A stretch of DNA of 27,306 nt from Anaerozeibacter quisquiliarum. Lineage in GTDB: Bacteria > Bacillota > Clostridia > Christensenellales > Aristaeellaceae. Location: NCBI GenBank assembly GCA_051162045.1, contig JBISDI010000047.1; one strand, given 5' to 3'. The notes beneath the pieces are model-generated. The model did not search any database, was not told the DNA's origin, and was given only the letters and a program-made list of their open reading frames with translations. Shown piece after piece: positions 20,306 through 27,306 of this stretch; the stretch's first letter is position 1, and each line of letters begins with the position of its first letter. Both the position numbers and the translations under genes were made by a program.

Positions 20306-21979
20306 ATGGCATCTTTGTCCGACATCGAAATCGCGCAGTCGCAGCCCATGCAGCCCATCCGCGAGATCGCGGCGCGCGCCGGCATCGACGAGCGCTATGT
20401 CGAGCTCTACGGCAACCATAAGGCCAAGATCGACCTCAAGCTGCTCGGCGAGACGGAGAAACCCGACGGCAAGCTGGTCCTGGTCACGGCGATCACGCCC
20501 ACGCCGGCGGGCGAGGGCAAGACCACCACCACGGTCGGGCTGGCCGACGCTCTGCGCAGGATCGGTAAAAACGCCTGCGTGGCGCTGCGCGAGCCCTCGC
20601 TGGGCCCGGTGTTCGGCGTCAAAGGGGGCGCGGCCGGGGGCGGTTGGGCGCAGGTGGTGCCGATGGAGGACATCAACCTGCACTTCACCGGCGACTTCCA
20701 CGCGATCGGCGCGGCCAACAACCTGCTGGCGGCCATGCTCGACAACCACATCCATCAGGGCAACGCGCTTCGCATCGATCCCCGGCGCATCACCTGGCGG
20801 CGCTGCGTGGACATGAACGACCGGCAGCTGCGCTTCATCGTGAACGGTTTGAATGGGCGCGTCAACGGCTCGCCGCGCGAGGACGGCTACGACATCACCG
20901 TGGCCTCCGAGGTGATGGCGGTGCTCTGTCTGTCGAACTCGATCGCCGACCTCAAGGCGCGGCTTTCGCGCATCATCGTCGGCTATACCTACGATGAGCA
21001 GCCGGTGACCGCGGGTGACCTCAAGGCGGCGGGCGCGATGGCGGCGCTGCTCAAGGACGCGCTCAAGCCCAATCTCGTCCAGACGCTCGAGGGCACGCCC
21101 GCGCTGATCCACGGCGGCCCGTTCGCCAACATCGCGCACGGCTGCAACTCGATCGTTGCCACGCGCATGGCGATGAAGCTCGCCGACTACGCGGTAACCG
21201 AGGCCGGGTTCGGCGCGGATCTGGGCGCGGAGAAGTTCCTCGACATCAAGTGCCGCATGGCGCATATGCAACCGTCGGCGGTGGTGGTGGTGGCGACCGT
21301 TCGCGCGCTCAAGCACCACGGCGGCGCGCCCAAGGCGAGCCTCGGCACAGAAGACCTCGAGGCGCTCGGGCGCGGCATGCCCAACCTGCTTCAACATGTG
21401 GACAACATCACGGGCGTGTTCTCGCTGCCCTGCGTGGTGGCGATCAACCGCTTCCCGACCGACAGCGAGGCGGAGCTCAAACTGATCGAAGAGGGCTGCC
21501 GCGCGCGCGGCGTGCACGTGGCGCTGTCGGAGGTGTGGGGCAAGGGCGGCGAAGGCGGCGTGCTGCTGGCCGAGGAAGTGGTCAGGCTGTGCGAGCGGCG
21601 CAGCACGCTTACGCATGCCTATGAAATGGGCACGGCGATCGAGGAAAAGCTGGACGCGATCGCCCGCCGCGTCTATCGCGCCGACGGCGTGCAATTGCTG
21701 CCCGCGGCGCAGAAGCAATCGGCGCAGCTGACCGCGCTCGGCTACGGCGATTATCCGATCTGCATGGCCAAGACCCAATACAGCTTCTCCGACGACGCGG
21801 CGCTGCGCGGCGCGCCCAGCGGCTTCACCGTCACCGTGCGCAGCCTCAAGGTGTCCGCCGGCGCGGGCTTCATCGTGGCGCTGACCGGCGACATCATGAC
21901 CATGCCGGGCCTGCCCAAGGTGCCCGCGGCGGAGATGATCGATGTGGACGACGAGGGGCGGATTTCGGGGCTGTTCTAG
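20306..21979 (+). CDS. fhs: formate--tetrahydrofolate ligase
   Basis: A 557-residue enzyme that makes 10-formyl-THF from formate, ATP and THF. It supplies one-carbon units for purines or works in the methyl branch of the Wood-Ljungdahl pathway. The P-loop is T-P-T-P-A-G-E-G-K-T-T-T-T (about 64-76). Family signatures include R-E-P-S-L-G-P-V-F-G-V-K-G-G-A-A-G-G-G and F-T-G-D-F-H-A-I-G-A-A-N-N. F-G-A-D-L-G-A-E-K-F follows. The start at 20306 is preferred because AAAGGAGG lies seven bases upstream; an in-frame ATG at 20267 sits at the expected transcription start. Full length. No other one-carbon genes flank it. Its stop is 9 bp from that of the convergent rqcH gene. Confidence 0.97.
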   Translation: MASLSDIEIAQSQPMQPIREIAARAGIDERYVELYGNHKAKIDLKLLGETEKPDGKLVLVTAITPTPAGEGKTTTTVGLADALRRIGKNACVALREPSLGPVFGVKGGAAGGGWAQVVPMEDINLHFTGDFHAIGAANNLLAAMLDNHIHQGNALRIDPRRITWRRCVDMNDRQLRFIVNGLNGRVNGSPREDGYDITVASEVMAVLCLSNSIADLKARLSRIIVGYTYDEQPVTAGDLKAAGAMAALLKDALKPNLVQTLEGTPALIHGGPFANIAHGCNSIVATRMAMKLADYAVTEAGFGADLGAEKFLDIKCRMAHMQPSAVVVVATVRALKHHGGAPKASLGTEDLEALGRGMPNLLQHVDNITGVFSLPCVVAINRFPTDSEAELKLIEEGCRARGVHVALSEVWGKGGEGGVLLAEEVVRLCERRSTLTHAYEMGTAIEEKLDAIARRVYRADGVQLLPAAQKQSAQLTALGYGDYPICMAKTQYSFSDDAALRGAPSGFTVTVRSLKVSAGAGFIVALTGDIMTMPGLPKVPAAEMIDVDDEGRISGLF

Positions 21980-21988
21980 GGAACGCGC

Positions 21989-23737
21989 TCAATCGGTTGT
22001 ATCCGCTTCGCGAATGACTTTGAGCGCCTCCTCGTCCGGCGTGACGTACAGCGTGCGCTGGTGCGTGTAGATCACGTAGCCGGGCTTTGCGCCCGAGGGC
22101 TTCTTGACGTGCTTGCGCAGCGTGTAGTCGACCGGCACGCGCGAGGAGGCGCCGCCTTTTGAGTGGCGCGCGGCCAGCAGCGCCGCCTCGTGCAGCGTGC
22201 GCTCGTCAGGGTTCGCGCCCACGATGATTACATGCGAGCCGGGCATGTCCTTGGCGTGCAGCCAGGTCTCGTCGGGCTGCGCGCCTTGAGTCAAGCGGTC
22301 GTTTTGCAGGTTGTTGCGCCCGACCAGGATGTGCGCGCCGGTGCTCGACAGGTAGTGCAGCGGCCTTGACGGCGGCAGCTTTTTCAACTGTCGCCGGTTG
22401 CGGTTTGAACGCACGAAGCGCAACGCTTCGAGTTCCTCCCGGATCTCGTTCAGCGCGGCCTCGTCCTCGCAGCCGTCCAGGTTGAACAGCTGCCCCTCGA
22501 AGTAGCGCAGCTCCTCCTCGGTCTTTTCCTTCTGCTCGGCGGCCAGCGTGCGCGCCGAGCGCGCTTTTTGGTACAGCTTGAAGTAGCGCTGCGCGTTCTG
22601 GCCGGGGGAGAGCTGTACGTCGAGCGCCACCTCGATCTCTTCGCAGGCCGGGTCGTAATAGTTGGGCAGTGTGACCGATTTTTGTCCCTTGCGGATTTGC
22701 GCCTGCGCGGCCACCAGCAGCTCGCCCTTGACGCGGTATTCCTCCATGCGCCCACTGCCCTCGAGCGCCTCGAGCTGCAGCGCCAGCTTCTTCTCGCAGC
22801 GCTCGACGTTGTTTTTCAGCACGCGCCTGAGCGCCGCCGATTTCTGCCGAGCGCGGTCGGAAAGGTCTTTTTCGCGGTAGAACGCGTCCATCGCCTCCGA
22901 CAGCGAGGGCAGCGCGCGCTGCTCAAGGCCGTCATAGATTCGGTAGGGAAAGGCGGTCACGTCGAGCGGCGCGCCGTCCGCATTCAGCACCAGCCGCGCG
23001 TCGGGCGCGGGCGGATTGCGTAGCCAAGCCGAAACGCGCCGGGCGAGCTGCGCGGCGTCGACGGCGTGAAGCTGCGCCGCCTCGTCGCCCAGAACGCACA
23101 GCGCCAACTCCTGCGCGCTCTGGCGCGACAGACCGGTCAGGCAGTCGGCCAGCGCGCGGGCGAGCGGCTGAGCGTCCCGCGCGGTGAGCGCTTCGGCCAG
23201 CGCGCCCTCGTCCGGCTCGTCAAAGCGCAGCTTGCCCTGCTCGGGCGGGCGCTCGTAAGGCAGGCCCGGCAGCACCTCGCGCACGCGGCTGATGTCGCCG
23301 GTCACATGGCGCGCACAATCCACGATCCGCCCGTCCGGGCCGACCAGGATCAGGTTGGAGTGCTTGCCCATGAACTCGCAAACGAGCGTCATCGCGCGCG
23401 CGTCGCCGAGCTCCGAGCAGCTCTGCACGTCGAGCTCGAGGATGCGGTCGCCCAGCGCCTGGCGCACGCCTGCCACGCGCCCGGAAACCAGGTGCTTGCG
23501 CAGCAGCATGCACAGCATCGGCGGCTCGAGCGGGTTGTTCTTTTTGTATTGGGTCAGGTGGGCGCGCGCGGTGCCCGCATTGGCGCTCATCAGCAGCACC
23601 TGCGAACGGCCCTGCGCCCGCACCGCAATGAGCAGTTCGTCGCGCTCGGGCTGCGTGACCTTGTCCACGCGCCCGCCCGACAACGCGCCCGAAAGCTCCC
23701 GCGCCATGTAATAAAGCGTCAGTCCATCCATTGGCAT
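21989..23737 (-). CDS. rqcH: RqcH / NFACT-family ribosome quality-control protein
   Basis: A 582-residue NFACT protein related to B. subtilis RqcH (older name FbpA, fibronectin-binding) and eukaryotic Rqc2. It binds stalled 50S subunits and directs C-terminal alanine tailing (family knowledge). The N-terminal NFACT-N domain begins M-D-G-L-T-L-Y-Y-M-A-R-E-L. Helix-hairpin-helix and long coiled-coil segments occupy about 280-440. The NFACT-R domain starts at about 489 with D-E-T-W-L-H-A-K-D-M-P-G-S-H-V-I-I. Start at 23737 with GGAGG nine bases upstream. Confidence 0.95.
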   Translation of the reverse strand: MPMDGLTLYYMARELSGALSGGRVDKVTQPERDELLIAVRAQGRSQVLLMSANAGTARAHLTQYKKNNPLEPPMLCMLLRKHLVSGRVAGVRQALGDRILELDVQSCSELGDARAMTLVCEFMGKHSNLILVGPDGRIVDCARHVTGDISRVREVLPGLPYERPPEQGKLRFDEPDEGALAEALTARDAQPLARALADCLTGLSRQSAQELALCVLGDEAAQLHAVDAAQLARRVSAWLRNPPAPDARLVLNADGAPLDVTAFPYRIYDGLEQRALPSLSEAMDAFYREKDLSDRARQKSAALRRVLKNNVERCEKKLALQLEALEGSGRMEEYRVKGELLVAAQAQIRKGQKSVTLPNYYDPACEEIEVALDVQLSPGQNAQRYFKLYQKARSARTLAAEQKEKTEEELRYFEGQLFNLDGCEDEAALNEIREELEALRFVRSNRNRRQLKKLPPSRPLHYLSSTGAHILVGRNNLQNDRLTQGAQPDETWLHAKDMPGSHVIIVGANPDERTLHEAALLAARHSKGGASSRVPVDYTLRKHVKKPSGAKPGYVIYTHQRTLYVTPDEEALKVIREADTTD

Positions 23738-23903
23738 GCGAAAAATCCTCCAAGTCCGGTTGATTGTTATTATATCGAAAACCGTTCAAAAGCGCAATCG
23801 CGGCGCGGGGAACTGTGGTAAAATAGGCGCATCCCCTCGTTCTGCCTGTCCTGACGTTCGAATAGATTGGAACGCAAGACTAAAAAGGCAGGGAGGGTTC
23901 GGA

Positions 23904-24995
23904 ATGAAGTTTAGCACGAGCCAGCGCACGCTTTACCTGCTCAGTGCGGTGCTGCTGGCGCTGACGCTGGCCATTGTCGCGGCGTGGGGCTTGTGGCGCG
24001 CACCGGGCACGCAGGTGGACGGAGCGGGCGCGCCGAGCACGCCCAATGTGGGCGTGCCGCAGGAGGGAACCGGCCTCGCCGTGCCTGAGACGGCGTCGGA
24101 CGCGGTCAAGACGGTCGTGTACTATCAGGACAACTACGGCTACCTGGTGCCGGTGACGCGCTCGATCCCCAACGAGCCGGGCATCGCCAAGGCCACGCTC
24201 GCCATGATGGTGAAGTCGGCCTACAACGACATGGAGGCCGCGCGGCTGGGGCTGCGCACCGTGCTGCCCGAAGGCACCTCGATCGACCTGGACGTCTCGA
24301 AGGACGGCGTGGCGCGCATCGACCTGGGCACACAGGTGATGAAGATGGCCGACGCTCAGGCCGAGGCCGCCATGGTGGACGCGGTCGTGCAGACGCTGAC
24401 CGAGTTTCCCACGGTGGAGCGCGTCGAGTTCCTGGTCGGCGGGCAGAAGCGCGACGCGCTGACCTTCGGCACCAAGGTGTCGGGCGTGTTCGAGCGGGGT
24501 TCGATCAACCTCGAGGGCGGTTCGCAGTCGGCGGTGGAGCCCAGCGCCATGCAGACGGTGCAGCTGTACTTCCCGGGCGACGCCTCGTCGCTGCTGGTGC
24601 CGGTCACCCGCATGGTGTACGGGCCGAGCGACATCAACACCGCGGTGCTTGAGCTTCTGAAGGGGCCGAGCGCGCAGAGCCCGCTCGACAACACGCTGCC
24701 GCCGGGCTGCGGTCTGATCGGCGTGGCGGTGAAGAACGGCGTGGCGACGATCAACTTTACCAAGGAGTTCATGAACGTCGCCGAGAACTCCGACGGCGGG
24801 CGGGTGGCGCTGCGGGCCCTGGTGTTGACCTGCACCCGGTTCGACGGCATCAAGCGCGTGGACGTGCAGGTGGAGGGCAAGCCCTACGATCCCGGCCAGT
24901 CGACGCTGACCGTGCCCACATTTGTCAACGACGCGGCCAGCCTGACCCAGGAGTACATCCGCACCCAGACGGCATCGATCATTGACATGGATTAG
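23904..24995 (+). CDS. membrane-anchored double GerMN-domain protein (GerM-like)
   Basis: A 363-residue protein with an N-terminal transmembrane anchor (about 10-30; L-Y-L-L-S-A-V-L-L-A-L-T-L-A-I-V), a linker and two GerMN domains. These span about 65-195 (T-V-V-Y-Y-Q-D-N-Y-G-Y-L-V-P-V-T-R) and about 213-340 (Q-L-Y-F-P-G-D-A-S-S-L-L-V-P-V-T-R). The double layout is that of GerM, needed for sporulation and germination in Bacillus. Unlike Bacillus GerM there is no lipobox. GGGAGGG lies six bases before the ATG. A possible extended -10 (TGG-TAAAAT, 23819-23824) lies upstream with no clear -35. The rph-rdgB gene follows after 21 bp, an association I recall as common in Bacillota. Confidence 0.92.
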   Translation: MKFSTSQRTLYLLSAVLLALTLAIVAAWGLWRAPGTQVDGAGAPSTPNVGVPQEGTGLAVPETASDAVKTVVYYQDNYGYLVPVTRSIPNEPGIAKATLAMMVKSAYNDMEAARLGLRTVLPEGTSIDLDVSKDGVARIDLGTQVMKMADAQAEAAMVDAVVQTLTEFPTVERVEFLVGGQKRDALTFGTKVSGVFERGSINLEGGSQSAVEPSAMQTVQLYFPGDASSLLVPVTRMVYGPSDINTAVLELLKGPSAQSPLDNTLPPGCGLIGVAVKNGVATINFTKEFMNVAENSDGGRVALRALVLTCTRFDGIKRVDVQVEGKPYDPGQSTLTVPTFVNDAASLTQEYIRTQTASIIDMD

Positions 24996-25016
24996 CACAA
25001 TACGGAGGGTATACCA

Positions 25017-26348
25017 ATGCGGAGCGAGGAACGGCGGGACGACCAATTGCGGCGCGTTCAGATCATCCCCCACTACACCGAGATGGCGGCGGGTTCCGCG
25101 CTGATCGTTTGCGGCCGGACGCGCGTGCTGTGCACCGCGTCGTTCGAGCCGGGCGTGCCGCCCTTCTTGAAGGGGCGGGGCAAGGGGTGGGTGACGGCGG
25201 AATACGCCATGCTGCCCGGTGCGACGAGTACGCGAAAGCCCCGCGACGGCATCAAGCGGGACGGCCGGTCGGTCGAGATTGCTCGGCTGATCGGCCGCGC
25301 CGTGCGCGCCTGCTGCGATTTGACGCGCATGGGCGAGCACACGGTCACGCTCGACTGCGACGTGTTGCAGGCCGACGGCGGCACGCGCACCGCCGCGATT
25401 ACCGGCGCGTTTGTGGCGCTGTGTCTGGCGGTGGATAAGCTGCTTTCCGAGGGCCGAATCCAGGACTCGCCGGTCGTCAGGCGGTTGGCCGCGGTCAGCG
25501 TCGGGCTGGTCGCCGACCTCGCGCTGCTCGACCTCGATTACTTCGAAGACAAGGACGCGCAGGCCGACATGAATGTGGTGATGACCCGGGACGCGCGGGG
25601 CCGCATGGACTTCGTCGAGGTTCAGGGCACGGGCGAGGGGCGCGCGTTCAGCCGTCCGGAGCTTGTGCAACTGCTGGATCTGGCCGAGCGCGGGATCGGG
25701 CAGTTGATGAGGGCGCAGGACGAGGCGCTGGGCGAGGCGGCGCGGGTGATCGGTAAGAAGCCTCGGTTGGTTATGGCCAGCGCGAATTTCGGCAAGCTCA
25801 AGGAATTGAGGCAACTGCTGGGTCACCGGTTCGACGTGGTGTCGATGAAGGAGATGGGCGCCGAAATCGACGTGGAGGAGTGCGGCGCCACATTCGAAGC
25901 CAACGCGCTGATTAAGGCCGAGGCGCTGTGTCGGCTGACCGGCTGCTTAAGCGTGGCGGACGATTCCGGGCTCGAGGTGGATGCGCTGAATCTGCGGCCG
26001 GGCGTGTATTCGGCGCGCTACGCCGGGGTGCACGGCGACGACGAGGCCAACAACCGGCTGCTGCTCAAAGAACTGTCGGGCCGAACCGACCGGTCGGGGC
26101 GGTTCGTGTGCGCCATGGCGCTGGCCCGCCCCGGCCGCCCGCCGCTGATCGCGCGCGGCGTCTGCGAGGGCGAGATACTGACCGAGTACCGGGGCGAGGG
26201 CGGATTCGGCTATGACCCGCTGTTCTACTCGACCGACCTTCACAAGACCTTTGCCGAGGCCTCGGCCGAGGAGAAGAACGCCGTCTCTCACCGCGCGCGG
26301 GCGGCGCTCGCGCTGCTCAGGCAGCTCGAGGCGCAGGGCGATGATTAG
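25017..26348 (+). CDS. rph: bifunctional RNase PH / dITP-XTP pyrophosphatase fusion
   Basis: A 443-residue two-enzyme protein. Residues 1-245 are RNase PH, a phosphorolytic 3' exoribonuclease that trims tRNA 3' ends: G-K-G-W-V-T-A-E-Y-A-M-L-P, R-S-V-E-I-A-R-L-I-G-R-A and Q-A-D-G-G-T-R-T-A-A-I-T-G-A-F. Residues 249-443 are RdgB/HAM1, which hydrolyses non-canonical purine triphosphates: A-S-A-N-F-G-K-L-K-E, then S-V-A-D-D-S-G-L-E-V-D-A-L and G-F-G-Y-D-P-L-F-Y. The frame is continuous across the join, so this is a true fusion, a form I recall from other Bacillota. GGAGGG precedes the ATG. It overlaps the phosphodiesterase gene by eight bases. Confidence 0.95.
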   Translation: MRSEERRDDQLRRVQIIPHYTEMAAGSALIVCGRTRVLCTASFEPGVPPFLKGRGKGWVTAEYAMLPGATSTRKPRDGIKRDGRSVEIARLIGRAVRACCDLTRMGEHTVTLDCDVLQADGGTRTAAITGAFVALCLAVDKLLSEGRIQDSPVVRRLAAVSVGLVADLALLDLDYFEDKDAQADMNVVMTRDARGRMDFVEVQGTGEGRAFSRPELVQLLDLAERGIGQLMRAQDEALGEAARVIGKKPRLVMASANFGKLKELRQLLGHRFDVVSMKEMGAEIDVEECGATFEANALIKAEALCRLTGCLSVADDSGLEVDALNLRPGVYSARYAGVHGDDEANNRLLLKELSGRTDRSGRFVCAMALARPGRPPLIARGVCEGEILTEYRGEGGFGYDPLFYSTDLHKTFAEASAEEKNAVSHRARAALALLRQLEAQGDD

Positions 26349-26802
26349 GCTGGGGCTGGTGTCCGACAGCCACGGCGCCGCTATGAACGTCGCGCGCGCG
26401 GCCGAGGCGCTTCGGGGCGTGGACGCGCTGATCCACCTGGGCGACGTTTCGGCCGACGCCGGGCGGTTCGAGGCGTTGCTTCGCGTACCGGTGCATGCGG
26501 TGCGCGGCAACTGCGACGTTTACTCGGCCACCGCGCCCGAGGAGATGACGCTGACGGTCGAGGGGATCCGGCTGCTGCTCACGCACGGCCACCGCCTTCG
26601 GGTCAAGCAGGGGCTGTTGGCGCTCGCCTGCCGAGCGCGGGAGACGGGCGCGCAGGCGGCGCTGTACGGGCACACGCATGTGCCCTCGGTCGAGCGCGCC
26701 GGCGACATTCTGCTGCTCAATCCGGGCGCGCTGCTGAGCGGGCGGTACGCGGTGCTGGAGTTCCGGGAGGGCGGCCCGACGCCGGTCATGAAAATTCTGT
26801 AA
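26341..26802 (+). CDS. YfcE/MJ0936-family metallophosphoesterase
   Basis: A 154-residue calcineurin-like phosphoesterase with the five family motifs: D-S-H-G (9-12), H-L-G-D-V-S-A-D, R-G-N-C-D, L-T-H-G-H and G-H-T-H-V-P. Relatives hydrolyse phosphodiesters in vitro; the physiological substrate is unsettled. The ATG lies inside the last codons of rph-rdgB (8-base overlap), so translation is coupled. The order RNase PH-RdgB-phosphodiesterase is familiar from other Clostridia (as I recall) and suggests a housekeeping nucleotide/RNA set. Confidence 0.93.
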   Translation: MIRLGLVSDSHGAAMNVARAAEALRGVDALIHLGDVSADAGRFEALLRVPVHAVRGNCDVYSATAPEEMTLTVEGIRLLLTHGHRLRVKQGLLALACRARETGAQAALYGHTHVPSVERAGDILLLNPGALLSGRYAVLEFREGGPTPVMKIL

Positions 26803-26808
26803 AAGCTA

Positions 26809-26837
26809 TGGACAAACACATGGGGCCATGCTATAAT
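26809..26837 (+). promoter_or_regulatory. promoter of the tRNA operon
   Basis: TGGACA (26809-26814), a 17-bp spacer and an extended TGC-TATAAT -10 (hexamer 26832-26837) lie 62 bp before tRNA-Arg. The -35 begins just 7 bp after the phosphodiesterase stop. The leader carries a 16-bp perfect palindrome, GCGGCAAATTTGCCGC (26853-26868). Confidence 0.85.
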
Positions 26838-26898
26838 CTCAAATTGTCAGCGGCAAATTTGCCGCCGCCCGAAAGCGGGTATGCCCCGAAGGCGTCTT

Positions 26899-26975
<77 letters not shown>

Positions 26976-26979
26976 TGTG

Positions 26980-27056
26980 GTGGATGTAGCTCAGGTGGTT
27001 AGAGTGCCAGGTTGTGGCCCTGGAGGTCGTGGGTTCGATCCCCATCATCCACCCCA
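26980..27056 (+). tRNA. tRNA-His (anticodon GUG)
   Basis: A 77-nt cloverleaf: acceptor GTGGATG/CATCCAC, anticodon stem CCAGG/CCTGG with loop TTGTGGC (anticodon GTG) and T-loop TTCGATC. The discriminator is C, CCA is encoded, and a genomic G at 26979 can supply the G-1 identity base that pairs with C73. Confidence 0.97.
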
Positions 27057-27064
27057 TCTTTGTG

Positions 27065-27103
27065 GCCGTTCTGATCGATCAAGTGGCGGTCTGAACGGCT
27101 TTT
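27065..27103 (+). terminator. hairpin with T-tract between tRNA-His and tRNA-Gln
   Basis: GCCGTTC (27065-27071) and GAACGGC (27093-27099) form a seven-bp stem with a 21-base loop, followed by TTTT. It could be a weak attenuator or a processing hairpin within the tRNA operon. The long loop and short T-tract make full termination unlikely. Confidence 0.3.
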
Positions 27104-27111
27104 CTGCCTGT

Positions 27112-27187
27112 TGGGGCGTCGCCAAGCGGTTAAGGCACAAGACTTTGACTCTTGTACGCGTAGGTTCAAATCCTACCGCCCCAGCCA
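27112..27187 (+). tRNA. tRNA-Gln (anticodon UUG)
   Basis: A 76-nt cloverleaf: acceptor TGGGGCG/CGCCCCA, anticodon stem CAAGA/TCTTG with loop CTTTGAC (anticodon TTG), T-loop TTCAAAT. CCA is encoded. The U1-A72 end pair is typical of tRNA-Gln. Confidence 0.97.
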
Positions 27188-27190
27188 TCA

Positions 27191-27266
27191 GATCCATTAG
27201 CTCAGTCGGTAGAGCATCTGACTTTTAATCAGAGGGTCTGGAGTTCGAGTCTCCAATGGATCACCA
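27191..27266 (+). tRNA. tRNA-Lys (anticodon UUU)
   Basis: A 76-nt cloverleaf: acceptor GATCCAT/ATGGATC, anticodon stem TCTGA/TCAGA with loop CTTTTAA (anticodon TTT), T-arm GGAG-TTCGAGT-CTCC. CCA is encoded. It is three bases after tRNA-Gln. Confidence 0.97.
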
Positions 27267-27272
27267 CGCTTA

Positions 27273-27304
27273 CCCCCGAAATCGTTGAGGTTTCGGGGGT
27301 TTTT
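27273..27304 (+). terminator. intrinsic terminator of the tRNA operon
   Basis: CCCCCGAAA (27273-27281) and TTTCGGGGG (27291-27299) form a perfect nine-bp stem around TCGTTGAGG, followed by TTTTT, seven bases after tRNA-Lys. Confidence 0.93.
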
Positions 27305-27306
27305 GT

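Noticed and set aside
19634..21778. 714-codon minus-strand frame opposite fhs
   Set aside because: An antisense shadow created by the GC-rich third positions of fhs; its composition (H/R/A rich) resembles no protein family.
25740..25780. Two separate genes or a sequencing frameshift at the RNase PH/RdgB junction
   Set aside because: The reading frame is continuous with a short linker (V-I-G-K-K-P-R), there is no stop or ribosome binding site between domains, and both domains are complete.
23880..25826. 648-codon minus-strand frame opposite the GerMN and rph-rdgB genes
   Set aside because: Antisense to two recognisable genes and spans their junction; no independent support.

Overview
The window looks like a chromosomal segment of a GC-rich anaerobic member of the Bacillota (class Clostridia, possibly near the Christensenellales; the rank is inference). 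The reasons are a Gram-positive-type PurR with PurBox-like operators, a GerM-type double GerMN protein, an RqcH (NFACT) homologue, an RNase PH-RdgB fusion, formate-tetrahydrofolate ligase, a DUF554 protein, a YesM/LytS-type kinase, strong AGGAGG ribosome binding sites and consensus TTGACA/TATAAT promoters. Most of the window is very GC-rich; the first ~2.75 kb is clearly less so.

Layout. 1-1440: a TetR regulator and a polytopic membrane protein on the minus strand, behind a perfect sigma-A promoter overlapped by a palindromic operator. 1483-3468: a chemoreceptor whose sensor half has the low-GC character of the left flank and whose signalling half has the high-GC character of the rest. 3640-7802 (minus): a polar amino-acid ABC transporter (ATPase, permease, binding protein with its own strong promoter) downstream of a YesM/LytS-type sensor kinase. 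7968-12137 (minus): a phosphohexomutase and a GH94 disaccharide phosphorylase resembling N,N'-diacetylchitobiose phosphorylase. Together they would phosphorolyse a disaccharide and isomerise the sugar 1-phosphate. 12240-13099 (minus): a short ComEA-like helix-hairpin-helix protein and a membrane-anchored protein of unknown function. 13100-13670: a gene-poor stretch with an AT-rich island, DnaA-box-like sites, a good plus-strand promoter and strong hairpins. 13671-16554: a small secreted protein, a divergent LytTR response regulator, and murC. 16715-19740 (plus): purR, a nicotinamidase-like hydrolase, a DUF554 membrane protein and a QueG-like double [4Fe-4S] protein, closed by a terminator. 19761-26802: a small zincin, fhs, rqcH, a GerMN protein, the rph-rdgB fusion and a YfcE-type phosphodiesterase. 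26899-27266: tRNA-Arg(UCU), tRNA-His(GUG), tRNA-Gln(UUG) and tRNA-Lys(UUU) with a strong promoter and terminator.

The most unusual feature is a family of three ~167-bp palindromic elements (3477-3643, 9426-9592, 9589-9756), each bounded by CTAG. Two form a tandem pair sharing one CTAG. In two places the bounding CTAG contains the TAG stop codon of the neighbouring gene. The copies differ in sequence at stem positions but keep pairing, and they share the same asymmetry between arms. They look like non-autonomous MITE-like elements with a CTAG target, possibly also acting as RNA hairpins. Two unrelated palindromes (88 bp at the lytTR/murC junction, 40 bp inside the ABC operon) also sit at gene ends. 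No transposase, CRISPR array, phage gene or defence gene was recognised.
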